Part shown: piece after piece, positions 14,325-22,557 of the stretch
How positions within the stretch are numbered: the stretch's first letter is position 1
Layout: every line of letters begins with the position of its first letter
Notes under the pieces: generated by a model
What the model was told of the DNA's origin: nothing
Databases searched by the model: none
The model's input: the letters and a program-made list of their open reading frames with translations, nothing else
Program-made: the position numbers and the translations under genes
Assembly: GCA_964628935.1 (NCBI GenBank)
Contig: CAZVOE010000046.1
Coordinates: 1-23,024, forward strand
DNA: 23,024 nt
Source of the DNA: CAYLHQ01 sp964628935
Lineage (GTDB): Bacteria; Acidobacteriota; Polarisedimenticolia; Polarisedimenticolales; DASRJG01
Direction: 5' to 3'

Positions 14325-15889
14325 ACGACCCCCACGTGACCGACGTCCTCGTGATCGGCTGCGGTATCGCAGGCGGGACCGCCGCCCTCGAGGCCGCCAA
14401 GGCGGGGCTTCGAGTCACGCTGTTGACGCGGTCCTCCGACCCCTTGGAGTCGAACACGCAATGGGCGCAGGGAGGGATCGTCTACCGCGGTGTCGGCGAC
14501 TCGCCGGACCTCCTGTCCGAGGACATCGTCCGGGCGGGCGCGGGGTTGTGCAATCCGGAGGCGGTCGCGATTCTCGCCCATGAGGGGCCGGCGCTCGTCG
14601 ACGAGTTCCTGGTGGGCGAACTGGGGGTTCCATTCGACCGAGCGCCGGATGGTTCCCTCGCCCTCGGCCTCGAGGGCGGCCATGCGGTTCCCCGCATCGT
14701 CCACACTCACGACGCTACCGGAAAGGCGATCGAGACGGCGCTCATGCGTCGCCTCGTCGCGCACCCGGGAGTGACGCTCCTCCCCCGGAAGGTCGCCGTC
14801 GACCTCCTCACCCCGGCCCACCACTCGCGCGACCGTCTCGCGGTGTACGAACCGCTCTCGTGCGTGGGAGCGTACGTGCTCGACGCGGACACGGGGGAGG
14901 TGGTGCGCGTGTTCTCCCGCGCGACGGTTCTCGCGACCGGGGGGCTCGGGCAGATCTTCCTGCGGACGACGAATCCGCCCGGCTCGCGCGGCGACGGCCT
15001 CGCGATGGGGTATCGAGCGGGGGCGCGCGTCCTGAACTGCGAGTACATTCAGTTTCACCCGACGGCGTTCCACCATCGGAACGCCCCTTGCTTTCTGATC
15101 AGCGAAGCGGTCCGCGGCGCTGGGGCGAGGCTGACCGACGCGAAGGGGGAACCCTTCATGGACCGGTACGACCCCGCGTGGAAGGATCTCGCTCCGCGCG
15201 ACGTGGTCGCCCGGGCGATCCACCAAGAGATGCTGGCGAAGGACGTCCAGAACGTGTACCTCGACCTCCGGTCATACCTCCGGGAGGACGAGATCCGGTC
15301 GCAGTTCCCCGATCTCCACGCATCGTGCCTCGCCTACGGCGTCGACATGACGAAGGATCTGGTTCCCGTCGTCCCGGCCGCCCACTACTCCTGCGGTGGG
15401 GTCTTCGCCGACGCCGACGGGCGCACCACGGTGGACGGGCTGTGGGCGGTGGGCGAGGTCGCCTGCACCGGGCTCCACGGCGCGAACCGGCTCGCGAGCA
15501 CCTCCCTTCTCGAGGGGCTCGTCTGGGGCAAGCGCGCGGCGCGCGATCTCGTCGAGCGACTCGGCCGGGGAGACGACGTGCGGCGCAACGAAATCCCGCC
15601 GTGGGAGCCGACGGGGACCGAAGCGCCCGACCCCGCGTTGATCGCGCAGGACATGTCGTCGATCAAACACATCATGTGGAACTACGTCGGGCTCGCGCGC
15701 TCCACGCGGCGGCTCGCGCGGGCGATCCGCGACCTCCGGAATCTGGAGATCGAGATCGAGCGGTTCTACCGCCGCGCCGCACTTTCGGATGGGCTCGTGG
15801 GTCTTCGCAACGCGGTACGGACGGCTCTCATCGTCACGCTCGCTGCGTGGGAGAACCGCGAGAGCCGGGGATGCCACTGGAGGGAGTGA
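14321..15889 (+). CDS. nadB: L-aspartate oxidase
   Basis: The protein has 522 residues, normal for NadB. This flavoenzyme oxidises L-aspartate to iminoaspartate, the substrate of NadA. The FAD-binding GCGIAG lies at 13-18, followed by SNTQWAQGGI (44-53). Active-site residues known from the E. coli enzyme have counterparts at Glu118 (LGLEGGH), His246 (QFHPTA), Arg293 (APRDVV), His355 (AAHYSCGG) and Arg390 (GANRLAS). The C-terminal helical domain (from about 420) is complete. The GTG start follows AAGAAGG and overlaps the nadA stop. nadC is not in the window, so the pathway's next step must be encoded elsewhere. Confidence 0.96.
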   Translation: MNDPHVTDVLVIGCGIAGGTAALEAAKAGLRVTLLTRSSDPLESNTQWAQGGIVYRGVGDSPDLLSEDIVRAGAGLCNPEAVAILAHEGPALVDEFLVGELGVPFDRAPDGSLALGLEGGHAVPRIVHTHDATGKAIETALMRRLVAHPGVTLLPRKVAVDLLTPAHHSRDRLAVYEPLSCVGAYVLDADTGEVVRVFSRATVLATGGLGQIFLRTTNPPGSRGDGLAMGYRAGARVLNCEYIQFHPTAFHHRNAPCFLISEAVRGAGARLTDAKGEPFMDRYDPAWKDLAPRDVVARAIHQEMLAKDVQNVYLDLRSYLREDEIRSQFPDLHASCLAYGVDMTKDLVPVVPAAHYSCGGVFADADGRTTVDGLWAVGEVACTGLHGANRLASTSLLEGLVWGKRAARDLVERLGRGDDVRRNEIPPWEPTGTEAPDPALIAQDMSSIKHIMWNYVGLARSTRRLARAIRDLRNLEIEIERFYRRAALSDGLVGLRNAVRTALIVTLAAWENRESRGCHWRE

Positions 15890-15900
15890 GGAAATCCGGG

Positions 15901-16839
15901 ATGGGGCGGCCGCGGTATCGCAACCTCGACCCGGCCCACCGGCCGAAACCGCTCCGCGACGTCCTTCGATGGGCCATTCTCGACCGGCTGACCGGGAGGC
16001 GACGGATCGCGGCTCCCGGACCTCCGGCGCCGTCGATCGCTCCCGATCTCGCCTCGATCCGGGATCCCGCGAAACCCGACCTCCTCCTCTGGATCGGTCA
16101 CGCGTCGTTCCTCGTTCGCCTCGCGGGGGCGTCGTGCCTGATCGACCCGGTCTTCTCCGACAGAGTCGGCCTCCTCTACAGGCGGCACGGGACGGCGGGC
16201 CTCGATCTCGGGCGCGTTCCGCCTCTCTCGGCGCTGCTCGTGACCCACAACCACTACGACCACCTCGACGAGCCCTCCGTGACGGCCGTCTCCAGAGACG
16301 TCCCCGTCGTGGCGCCTCGAGGGCTGGGGGATTGGTTCCGCCGCCGCGGGTTCCAAGATGTTCGCGAGCCGGCCTGGTGGGAGGGGACGGAGGCCGGTCC
16401 TCTCCGGATCACCTTCGTGCCGGCCCGCCACTGGTCGCGCCGCCACCCTTGGGACACGAACCGATCCCATTGGGGCGGGTACGTGGTCGAGGGGGGCGGT
16501 CGCTCGGTCTGGCACGCGGGGGACACCGCGTGGTTCGACGGCTTCGCGGAGATCGGGCGGCGCTTCCCCGCTCTCGACGTCGCGATCGTGCCGATCGGGG
16601 CGTACGAGCCGCGGTGGTTCATGGGCGACAACCATCTCGATCCGGTCGAAGCGGGGCGCGCCTTCCTCGCATCGGGGGCCCGGACGATGGTTCCGATGCA
16701 CTGGGGCGCGTTCCAGCTCACCGACGAGCCGCTGAGCGAGCCGGTCGCGCGGCTTCGGCGATGGTGGGAGCTCGAAGGGCCGCGGGACGGGCGCTCGCTC
16801 CGCGTCCTCGCGGTGGGAGAGAGCCTGTTTCCGATCTGA
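15901..16839 (+). CDS. Metallo-beta-lactamase-fold hydrolase (NAPE-PLD/UlaG-like)
   Basis: The protein has 312 residues. The metal site is complete: THNHYDHLD gives His116, His118, Asp120 and His121, followed by His177 (PARHWS), Asp208 (HAGDTAW) and His267 (MHWGAF). The order and the RSHWGGYVVE segment match the N-acyl-phosphatidylethanolamine phospholipase D-like/UlaG branch, whose members hydrolyse phosphodiester or lactone bonds. There is no signal peptide, so it is probably cytosolic. I prefer the ATG at 15901, with GAGG about nine bases upstream. In-frame GTG 15886 and ATG 15871 would overlap nadB. It sits 11 bases after nadB, so it is likely in the same mRNA, but no link to NAD synthesis is known to me. 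Confidence 0.85.
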   Translation: MGRPRYRNLDPAHRPKPLRDVLRWAILDRLTGRRRIAAPGPPAPSIAPDLASIRDPAKPDLLLWIGHASFLVRLAGASCLIDPVFSDRVGLLYRRHGTAGLDLGRVPPLSALLVTHNHYDHLDEPSVTAVSRDVPVVAPRGLGDWFRRRGFQDVREPAWWEGTEAGPLRITFVPARHWSRRHPWDTNRSHWGGYVVEGGGRSVWHAGDTAWFDGFAEIGRRFPALDVAIVPIGAYEPRWFMGDNHLDPVEAGRAFLASGARTMVPMHWGAFQLTDEPLSEPVARLRRWWELEGPRDGRSLRVLAVGESLFPI

Positions 16840-16843
16840 CCGT

Positions 16844-16849
16844 TAGAAT
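16844..16849 (+). promoter_or_regulatory. Candidate -10 box (TAGAAT) for the mrp operon
   Basis: TAGAAT sits in the 19-base gap before mrpA, nine bases ahead of the ATG at 16859. There is no Shine-Dalgarno sequence before mrpA and no clear -35. It would give a leader of only a few bases. Read-through from nadAB is an alternative. Confidence 0.4.
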
Positions 16850-16858
16850 CCCCCTTTC

Positions 16859-19159
16859 ATGTTCTACGCAGTTCCGTTCCTGTTCTTCCTCGCCGTCGTC
16901 GCGCCTTGGGTTCATGCCCGGGCGCCGCGCGCGGCGGCGCGCCTCGTCGCGCTCGGACCGGCGGCGATCGTCGTGGCGGCCCTCGCCGCGTGGCCCGGGG
17001 TCACCGCCGGGGAGACGTCCGCGTGGGCGCGGCCCTGGGTCCCGGGTCTCGGAGTCGAATGGGCGTTCCGACTCGACGGCCTCGGGCTCCTCTTCACGCT
17101 CCTCATCACCCTGATCGGGGCCCTCGTCCTCGTCTACGCGGGGGAGTACGCGCAAGGCGACCCGCGTTTGGGGCGCCTCCTCGCGCAGCTTCTCTTCTTC
17201 ATGGGCTCGATGGTGGGTCTCGTCCTCGTCGACGACGTCGTACTGCTCTTCGTCTTCTGGGAGCTGACGAGCGTCGCGTCGTATCTGCTCATCGGGTTCG
17301 ATCACGAGGACGAGACGGCGAGAAAATCGGCCCTGCAGGCGCTCCTCGTCACCGGGGCCGGCGGGCTTGCGCTCCTCGTGGGGCTCCTCCTCCTCGGGAG
17401 CGTCGCCGGAACCCATCGCATCTCCGAGATGATCGGAGTGTCCTCGGCGATCCAGGTTCATCCACTCTACGTCGTGATCGTCCTCCTCGTCCTCGCGGGG
17501 GTGTTCACGAAGTCGGCGCAGGTCCCGTTCCACTTTTGGCTCCCGAACGCGATGGCGGCCCCCACTCCGGTGAGCGCGTACCTGCACTCGGCGACGATGG
17601 TCAAGGCCGGGATCTACCTCGTTGCGAGGCTGGACCCGGTGTTGGGAGGTCCCGTCGAGTGGCACCGCTTTCTCACGCTCACGGGCGTGGCAACGATGAT
17701 CTTCGGCGCAGTCCTCGCCCTGAGGCAGCGGGATCTGAAGCGGATTCTCGCCTACACGACGGTCGCGGCGCTCGGGACCCTCACGCTGCTCTTCGGGATC
17801 GGCACGACCCTCGCGGTCAAGGCGGCGGCGGTCTTCCTACTGGTGCACTCGCTGTACAAGGGGGCCCTCTTCCTCGTCGCGGGCATCCTCGATCACGAGA
17901 CCGGGACACGGGACGCGAGCGGACTCGGCGGCCTGAGGCGCCTCATGCCGTGGACGGCCGTCGTCGCGGGGACGGCGGCCCTTTCCATGGCGGGACTCCC
18001 GCCGCTGTTCGGTTTCATCGCGAAAGAACTCGTCTACGAGGCGAAGCTCGGCGCGCCGGAGTTCCCGGGACTCGTCACGGCGGCGGGACTTCTCGCGAAC
18101 ATTTTCTTTGTCGCCGTTGCGGGTGTGGTCGGCTTCCGCCCGTTCTTCGGGACGATGCGGGCGACGCCGAAGGCTCCCCACGAGGCTCCCGCCGCCCTGC
18201 TTCTCGGCCCCGCGGTGCTCGCCGGCCTCGGCGCTCTCCTCGGGATGTTCCCCGACGTCCTCGCGGGCTCGCTCGTCCAGTCGGTCGTGTCGGCCGTTCG
18301 CGCCGAGCCGGGGCAGCTGAAGTTGAGCGCCTGGCACGGGTTCACCTTCGTCCTCCTCCTGAGCGTCGTCACCGTCACGGCGGGAATCGCGCTCTACTTC
18401 GCGCGGAGCCGGGTGACCCGCGCGATGGCTTTCGTCGATTGGTTGAGGCGCGCGGGACCGGAGCGGGCCTACGACGCCCTTGTCGCAGGAACGCTTTCGT
18501 TCGCGGCGTGGCAGACCGCGTTGCTCCAAAGCGGGAAGCTCCGCCGTTACGTCTTGCTCAGCGTGGGGTCGATCGCCGCGGCCGCGGCCGTCGGCCTCGT
18601 GATCGAAAGGGGCGCGGCCGTCGTCATCGGTCCTCTCGACCTCCGCGTCCACGAGATCGCCGCCGTGGGCGTTCTGATCTGCGGCGTGGCGGTGATGCTC
18701 CGGACCGACTCCCGGCTCACCTCGGTCGCGGCGCTCGGGGTCGTCGGCCTCGTCGTCACGCTCGTCTTTCTCCTCCTCGGCGGACCCGACCTGGCGATGA
18801 CGCAGTTCGCCGTCGAGACCCTCTCGGTCCTTCTCTTCATGCTCGTGCTCTGGCGGCTGCCGAAGTTCCTTTCCCGGACCGCACCGGTCGCGCGGATGCG
18901 GGACGCCGTCGTGAGCGTCGCGGTGGGGGGGCTCTTCGCGTACCTCCTTCTCGCCGCGACCTCGGTTCCGTTCGACGCGACGCTCTCGTCGTACTTCGCG
19001 GAGGCGAGTCTGCCGCTCGGCAAGGGGCGCAACGTCGTCAACGTGATCCTCGTCGACTTCCGCGCCCTCGACACGCTCGGCGAGATCACGGTCCTCGCGC
19101 TCGCGGCGCTCGGGGTCTACGGGCTCGTGGGGTTGAGGCCCGAGCACGGGGGGAGGTGA
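16859..19159 (+). CDS. mrpA: Mrp Na+/H+ antiporter subunit A (with MbhD/MbhE-like C-terminal part)
   Basis: The protein has 766 residues, about 20 membrane helices. The first 500 residues are the complex-I-like proton channel: Glu135 in FVFWELTSVASYLL, Lys218 in VFTKSAQVPFHFWLP, PTPVSAYLHSATMVKAGIYL near 236-255 with Lys249, and a later RDLKRILAYTT segment. The C-terminal 200 residues carry the extra domain of full-size MrpA: GGPDLAMTQFAVETLSVLLF, and the closing NVVNVILVDFRALDTLGEIT. The subunit exchanges Na+ for protons only together with the other Mrp proteins. Its start is an ATG without a ribosome site. It is one base from mrpB. Confidence 0.95.
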   Translation: MFYAVPFLFFLAVVAPWVHARAPRAAARLVALGPAAIVVAALAAWPGVTAGETSAWARPWVPGLGVEWAFRLDGLGLLFTLLITLIGALVLVYAGEYAQGDPRLGRLLAQLLFFMGSMVGLVLVDDVVLLFVFWELTSVASYLLIGFDHEDETARKSALQALLVTGAGGLALLVGLLLLGSVAGTHRISEMIGVSSAIQVHPLYVVIVLLVLAGVFTKSAQVPFHFWLPNAMAAPTPVSAYLHSATMVKAGIYLVARLDPVLGGPVEWHRFLTLTGVATMIFGAVLALRQRDLKRILAYTTVAALGTLTLLFGIGTTLAVKAAAVFLLVHSLYKGALFLVAGILDHETGTRDASGLGGLRRLMPWTAVVAGTAALSMAGLPPLFGFIAKELVYEAKLGAPEFPGLVTAAGLLANIFFVAVAGVVGFRPFFGTMRATPKAPHEAPAALLLGPAVLAGLGALLGMFPDVLAGSLVQSVVSAVRAEPGQLKLSAWHGFTFVLLLSVVTVTAGIALYFARSRVTRAMAFVDWLRRAGPERAYDALVAGTLSFAAWQTALLQSGKLRRYVLLSVGSIAAAAAVGLVIERGAAVVIGPLDLRVHEIAAVGVLICGVAVMLRTDSRLTSVAALGVVGLVVTLVFLLLGGPDLAMTQFAVETLSVLLFMLVLWRLPKFLSRTAPVARMRDAVVSVAVGGLFAYLLLAATSVPFDATLSSYFAEASLPLGKGRNVVNVILVDFRALDTLGEITVLALAALGVYGLVGLRPEHGGR

Positions 19160-19160
19160 C

Positions 19161-19571
19161 GTGCTCCGCTCCCTCCCCCTCGAGGTCGCGTCGCGGACGA
19201 TGCTCCCGCTCATCCTGGTGTTCTCGGTCTTCCTGGTCGTCCGAGGGCACAACCTTCCCGGCGGGGGATTCGTCGGAGGGCTCGTCGCGGCGAGCGCGTT
19301 CGCACTCGTGGCGATTGCGTCCGGCGTCGATGCGGCCCGGCGCCTCCTGATCGTCGATCCGAGGGGGCTCATCGCCGCGGGCCTCGTGGTGGCGCTCGGG
19401 AGCGCCGTCGCGCCGGTCCCGTTCGGACGCCCGTTTCTCACGGGGCTGTGGTCCGGATTCGCCCTACCGGCCGTGGGGAAGCTCGGAAGTCCCTTGGTCT
19501 TCGACGTCGGGGTTTACCTCGTCGTGATCGGCGTCGTTCTCACCGTCCTGTGGGCCCTCATGGAGGACTGA
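19161..19571 (+). CDS. mrpB: Mrp antiporter subunit B
   Basis: The protein has 136 residues and four predicted membrane helices, the usual length for a stand-alone MrpB/MnhB. Diagnostic stretches are RGHNLPGGGFVGGL (28-41) and SPLVFDVGVYLVVIG near 109-123. The GTG start at 19161 follows GGGGGAGG by about four bases. The neighbours are mrpA, one base away, and mrpC, one base away, so translation is probably continuous. It contributes to assembly and ion transport in the heteromeric complex. The individual role of MrpB is not well defined in the family. Confidence 0.94.
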   Translation: MLRSLPLEVASRTMLPLILVFSVFLVVRGHNLPGGGFVGGLVAASAFALVAIASGVDAARRLLIVDPRGLIAAGLVVALGSAVAPVPFGRPFLTGLWSGFALPAVGKLGSPLVFDVGVYLVVIGVVLTVLWALMED

Positions 19572-19572
19572 C

Positions 19573-19920
19573 GTGACCCTCGTCTTGGCCGTCCTCGTCG
19601 GAGCGCTCGTGGCGGCGGGGGTCTACCTCCTCCTGAGGCGGAGCCTCGTGAAGATCGTCCTCGGCATCGCGCTCCTCGGCCACGGCGTGAACCTCTTGAT
19701 CTTCGCGGCCGGCCGGGCGGAGCGGGCGCACGCACCGGTCGTGCCGGAGGGATCGGAGGCCCTGACGGCGCCTTATGCCGACCCGGTGCCGCAGGCCCTC
19801 GTGCTGACGGCGATCGTGATCGGCTTCGCGATCCAGGCGTTCGCTCTCGTCCTCTTCAAGCGCGCGTACGCGGTCACCGGAACCGACGACGTCGACGCGA
19901 TGGACGCGTCCGAGCGATGA
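19573..19920 (+). CDS. mrpC: Mrp antiporter subunit C
   Basis: The protein has 115 residues with three membrane helices. It is homologous to the NuoK-type subunit of complex I. GIALLGHGVNLLIFAAG (31-47) and DPVPQALVLTAIVIGFA (70-86) are signature stretches of MrpC/MnhC. The loop between them (48-69) is of ordinary length. The start is a GTG at 19573. The stop overlaps the mrpD start as ATGA. Confidence 0.95.
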   Translation: MTLVLAVLVGALVAAGVYLLLRRSLVKIVLGIALLGHGVNLLIFAAGRAERAHAPVVPEGSEALTAPYADPVPQALVLTAIVIGFAIQAFALVLFKRAYAVTGTDDVDAMDASER

Positions 19921-21419
19921 GCGTCGTCCCCGTTCTCCCGGTCGCGATTCCGCTCGCGTGCGCGATCGGTTCGCTCCTTCTGCGCGGGTCCCTTCGCGCG
20001 CAGCGGATCGTCGGGGTCGCGGGAACCGGAGCGCTCCTCGGCGCGAGCGCGGTTCTCCTCGTCCGCGCCTCCGGAGGCGCGGTGACGGTCGTCCGCTTCG
20101 GCGACTGGCCGGTTCCCTTCGCCATCACCTTCGTCGTCGACATCCTGGCCGCCCTGATGACGACTTTGGGCGCGCTCATGGGGTTCGCGACGGCCCTCTA
20201 CTCCTTGGGGTCCGCGCGACCCGCCGACGAGCGGTTCGGCTACTGGCCCCTCTTCCACGTCCTGCTCATGGGCGTGTCGGGCGCCTTCCTGACCGGAGAC
20301 CTCTTCAACCTCTATGTGTGGTTCGAAGTTCTCCTCATGGCTTCGTTCGTCCTCATGGCGCTCGGGGGTGGGCGCGCGCAGCTCGAGGGGTCGATCAAGT
20401 ACACCGTCCTCAGCCTGGTCTCATCGATCCTCTTCCTCGCTTCGGTCGGACTCGTCTACGCGCTCACAGGAGCGCTCAACCTGGCCGAGGTGGCCGTGCG
20501 GCTCCGCTCCGTCGAGGCTCCCGGCCTCGTGACCGCGGTCGCGATCCTCTTCCTCGGCGCATTCGGTGTGAAGGCGGCGGTCTTTCCCCTCTTCGGGTGG
20601 CTCCCGGCCTCCTACCACACCCCCCCCGCGGCGGTGTCGGCGCTCTTCGCGGGGCTCCTCACGAAGGTGGGGGTTTACGCGATGATTCGGGTGTTCACCC
20701 TGGTCTTTCCCGCGGGGAACGGGAGCCTCCACCCCCTCATCCTCTCCGTCGCCGGCGTGACGATGGTGACCGGCGTTCTGGGGGCCGCGTCCCAGATGGA
20801 AATCCGGCGCGTTCTCTCGTTCCACATCGTGAGCCAAGTCGGCTACATGGTGATGGGGCTCGGACTTCTGACACCGCTCGGTCTTGCGGGCTCGGTTTTC
20901 TACCTCGCCCACCACATCGTCGTGAAGACGAACCTCTTCTTCGTCGCCGGGATCGTCGAGCGGCTCGGGGGGGCCGGGGACCTCGCGCGTCTCGGGGGGC
21001 TCTGGAAGCGGCGGCCCGCTGTCGGCCTCCTCTTCCTCGTCCCCGCCTTCTCGCTCGCGGGGATCCCGCCCCTCTCCGGCTTCTGGGCGAAGCTTCTCCT
21101 CCTCCGTGCCGGACTCGACGCCGGCGCCTTCTGGATCGTGGCGGTCGCCGCGGTGGTGGGCCTCATCACGCTCTTCTCGATGACGAAGATCTGGGCGGAG
21201 GCTTTTTGGAAGGCGGGACCGGAACTCGCTCCCCCGGTCCCCACGGAGGTCCGGGGGATCGCGTGGATGGCGGTTCCGGCGGTCGGTCTCGCCGCGATCA
21301 GCGTCGCGATCGGCCTCGGTGCGGGGGAGGTCTTCGCCCTGGCCGAGCGCGCCGCGGCGCAGCTCGGCGACCCGGCCGCCTACGTCGAGGCGGTCCTCGG
21401 CGGAAAGGGGGCCCGGTGA
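19917..21419 (+). CDS. mrpD: Mrp antiporter subunit D
   Basis: The protein has 500 residues and about 14 membrane helices, the second complex-I-like antiporter subunit. Conserved charged residues within the membrane are Glu137 in LYVWFEVLLMASF, Lys219 in AFGVKAAVFPLFGWLP and Lys250 in GLLTKVGVYAMIRVF. Later come the RRVLSFHIVSQVGYMVMGLG stretch, the VFYLAHHIVVKTNLFFVAG helix, and AGIPPLSGFWAKL near the C terminus. It forms a proton path next to MrpA. It starts at the ATG overlapping mrpC and ends in a GTGA overlap with mrpE. Confidence 0.96.
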   Translation: MSVVPVLPVAIPLACAIGSLLLRGSLRAQRIVGVAGTGALLGASAVLLVRASGGAVTVVRFGDWPVPFAITFVVDILAALMTTLGALMGFATALYSLGSARPADERFGYWPLFHVLLMGVSGAFLTGDLFNLYVWFEVLLMASFVLMALGGGRAQLEGSIKYTVLSLVSSILFLASVGLVYALTGALNLAEVAVRLRSVEAPGLVTAVAILFLGAFGVKAAVFPLFGWLPASYHTPPAAVSALFAGLLTKVGVYAMIRVFTLVFPAGNGSLHPLILSVAGVTMVTGVLGAASQMEIRRVLSFHIVSQVGYMVMGLGLLTPLGLAGSVFYLAHHIVVKTNLFFVAGIVERLGGAGDLARLGGLWKRRPAVGLLFLVPAFSLAGIPPLSGFWAKLLLLRAGLDAGAFWIVAVAAVVGLITLFSMTKIWAEAFWKAGPELAPPVPTEVRGIAWMAVPAVGLAAISVAIGLGAGEVFALAERAAAQLGDPAAYVEAVLGGKGAR

Positions 21420-21892
21420 TCGTCCGTGCGGCGGGGCTCGCGCTCGCCTGGTGCGCTCTCACAGGGGCGTTCGGCCCGCTCGACTGGGTGTTCGGGCTCA
21501 CGCTCGGCTCGATCGCGCTGCGGCTCGCGGGCTCGCAGAGGCATGGGGCGACACCCGCCTGGGCGATCACGAAGATCCCGGCCGCTCTGTCCCTCCTCTT
21601 GTTCCTCCTCTGGGAGCTCGCCGTCGCGAACCTCCGTGTGGCCGCGGCGGTACTGGGTCCCTCGCGCCTCGTGAGGCCCGGGATTGTGGCGGTTCCTCTC
21701 GACGTGACCTCGGAGGCCGGGATCGCGCTCCTCGCGAACCTCATCACGTTGACGCCGGGGACGTTGAGTCTCGACGTGTCGGCCGACCGGAAGACGCTCT
21801 ACGTGCACTGCCTCGCCGTCGACGACCCCGAGGAGAACGTCCGCTCGATCAAGAACGGCTTCGAGAGACGCGTCTTGAGGGTTCTGCCGTGA
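21416..21892 (+). CDS. mrpE: Mrp antiporter subunit E
   Basis: The protein has 158 residues: two or three membrane helices followed by a soluble cytosolic tail. The stretch LANLITLTPGTLSLDVS (106-122) and the YVHCLAVDDPEE that follows are typical of MrpE/MnhE. The GTG start overlaps the mrpD stop and follows a GGAAAGGGGG tract. It is needed for full complex assembly in studied species. The length is normal and nothing is missing. Confidence 0.94.
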   Translation: MIVRAAGLALAWCALTGAFGPLDWVFGLTLGSIALRLAGSQRHGATPAWAITKIPAALSLLLFLLWELAVANLRVAAAVLGPSRLVRPGIVAVPLDVTSEAGIALLANLITLTPGTLSLDVSADRKTLYVHCLAVDDPEENVRSIKNGFERRVLRVLP

Positions 21893-22155
21893 CCCTCGCG
21901 GAGTTCGCCGGAACGATCGTGTTGCCGATTCTCGGCCTCTCGCTCGTTCTCTGTGTCGTGCGCCTCGCTCGCGGGCCGAGGCTTCCGGATCGCATCGTCG
22001 CCCTCGAACTGATGACGTCGTGCGCCGTTGGGATCGCGGCTGGGACCGCGGTCGCGAAAGGGCGGTCGCTCTACATGGATGTCGCTCTGATCGTCGCCCT
22101 GATCGCGTTCCTGTCCACCGTCGCCTTCGCGCGGTACCTCGAGAGGACGCGATGA
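21889..22155 (+). CDS. mrpF: Mrp antiporter subunit F
   Basis: The protein has 88 residues with three membrane helices. RLARGPRLPDRIVALELMT, with its conserved GPxxxDRIVALE core, is the family signature. It is followed by YMDVALIVALIAFLSTVAFARYLE, also typical. The start is a GTG overlapping the mrpE stop, seven bases after GAGGG. The stop overlaps the mrpG start as ATGA. Confidence 0.95.
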   Translation: MTLAEFAGTIVLPILGLSLVLCVVRLARGPRLPDRIVALELMTSCAVGIAAGTAVAKGRSLYMDVALIVALIAFLSTVAFARYLERTR

Positions 22156-22535
22156 GCGGAGGGGAATGGGTCACGGCGGTCTTTCTTCTCGCGGGGGCGG
22201 CGTTCATGCTTCTGTCGGGGCTCGGAATCCTGCGGATGCCCGACCTGTACACCCGGATGTCGGCGACCTCGAAGGCGAGCACCTTCGGTTCGTCGCTTCT
22301 CGCTCTGGGCGCGGCCCTGGCGTTCGGCGAAGGTCCGATGTTCGCCAAGGCGATCGCCCTGGTCGCGTTCCTCTTCCTGACGGCTCCCGTGGCGGCCCAC
22401 ATGATCGGACGGGCCGGGTACCTGACCGGCGAGCCGCTCACCGACCGGACGCGCGTGAACGCCTGGGGGCATCCCGGTTTTTCTTCGGAGTCCTCCCGTG
22501 ACGGTGTCGCGTCTCCCCGTCCGGAGAAGGAATGA
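22152..22535 (+). CDS. mrpG: Mrp antiporter subunit G
   Basis: The protein has 127 residues with three membrane helices. GLGILRMPDLYTRMSATSKA (with the RMPDxYTRxHA-like core of MrpG/MnhG/PhaG) and FLTAPVAAHMIGRAGY are diagnostic. The last 25 residues are polar and probably disordered, longer than in many relatives. It completes an operon in the order A-B-C-D-E-F-G. Only 22 bases separate it from the convergent polymerase gene. Confidence 0.95.
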   Translation: MSGGEWVTAVFLLAGAAFMLLSGLGILRMPDLYTRMSATSKASTFGSSLLALGAALAFGEGPMFAKAIALVAFLFLTAPVAAHMIGRAGYLTGEPLTDRTRVNAWGHPGFSSESSRDGVASPRPEKE

Positions 22536-22557
22536 AGCGAAGTCCGGAACGTCCCCT

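Noticed and set aside
16906..19350. Long rightward frame inside mrpA and mrpB
   Set aside because: Wrong-frame Arg/Gly-rich translation. mrpA and mrpB are unambiguous.
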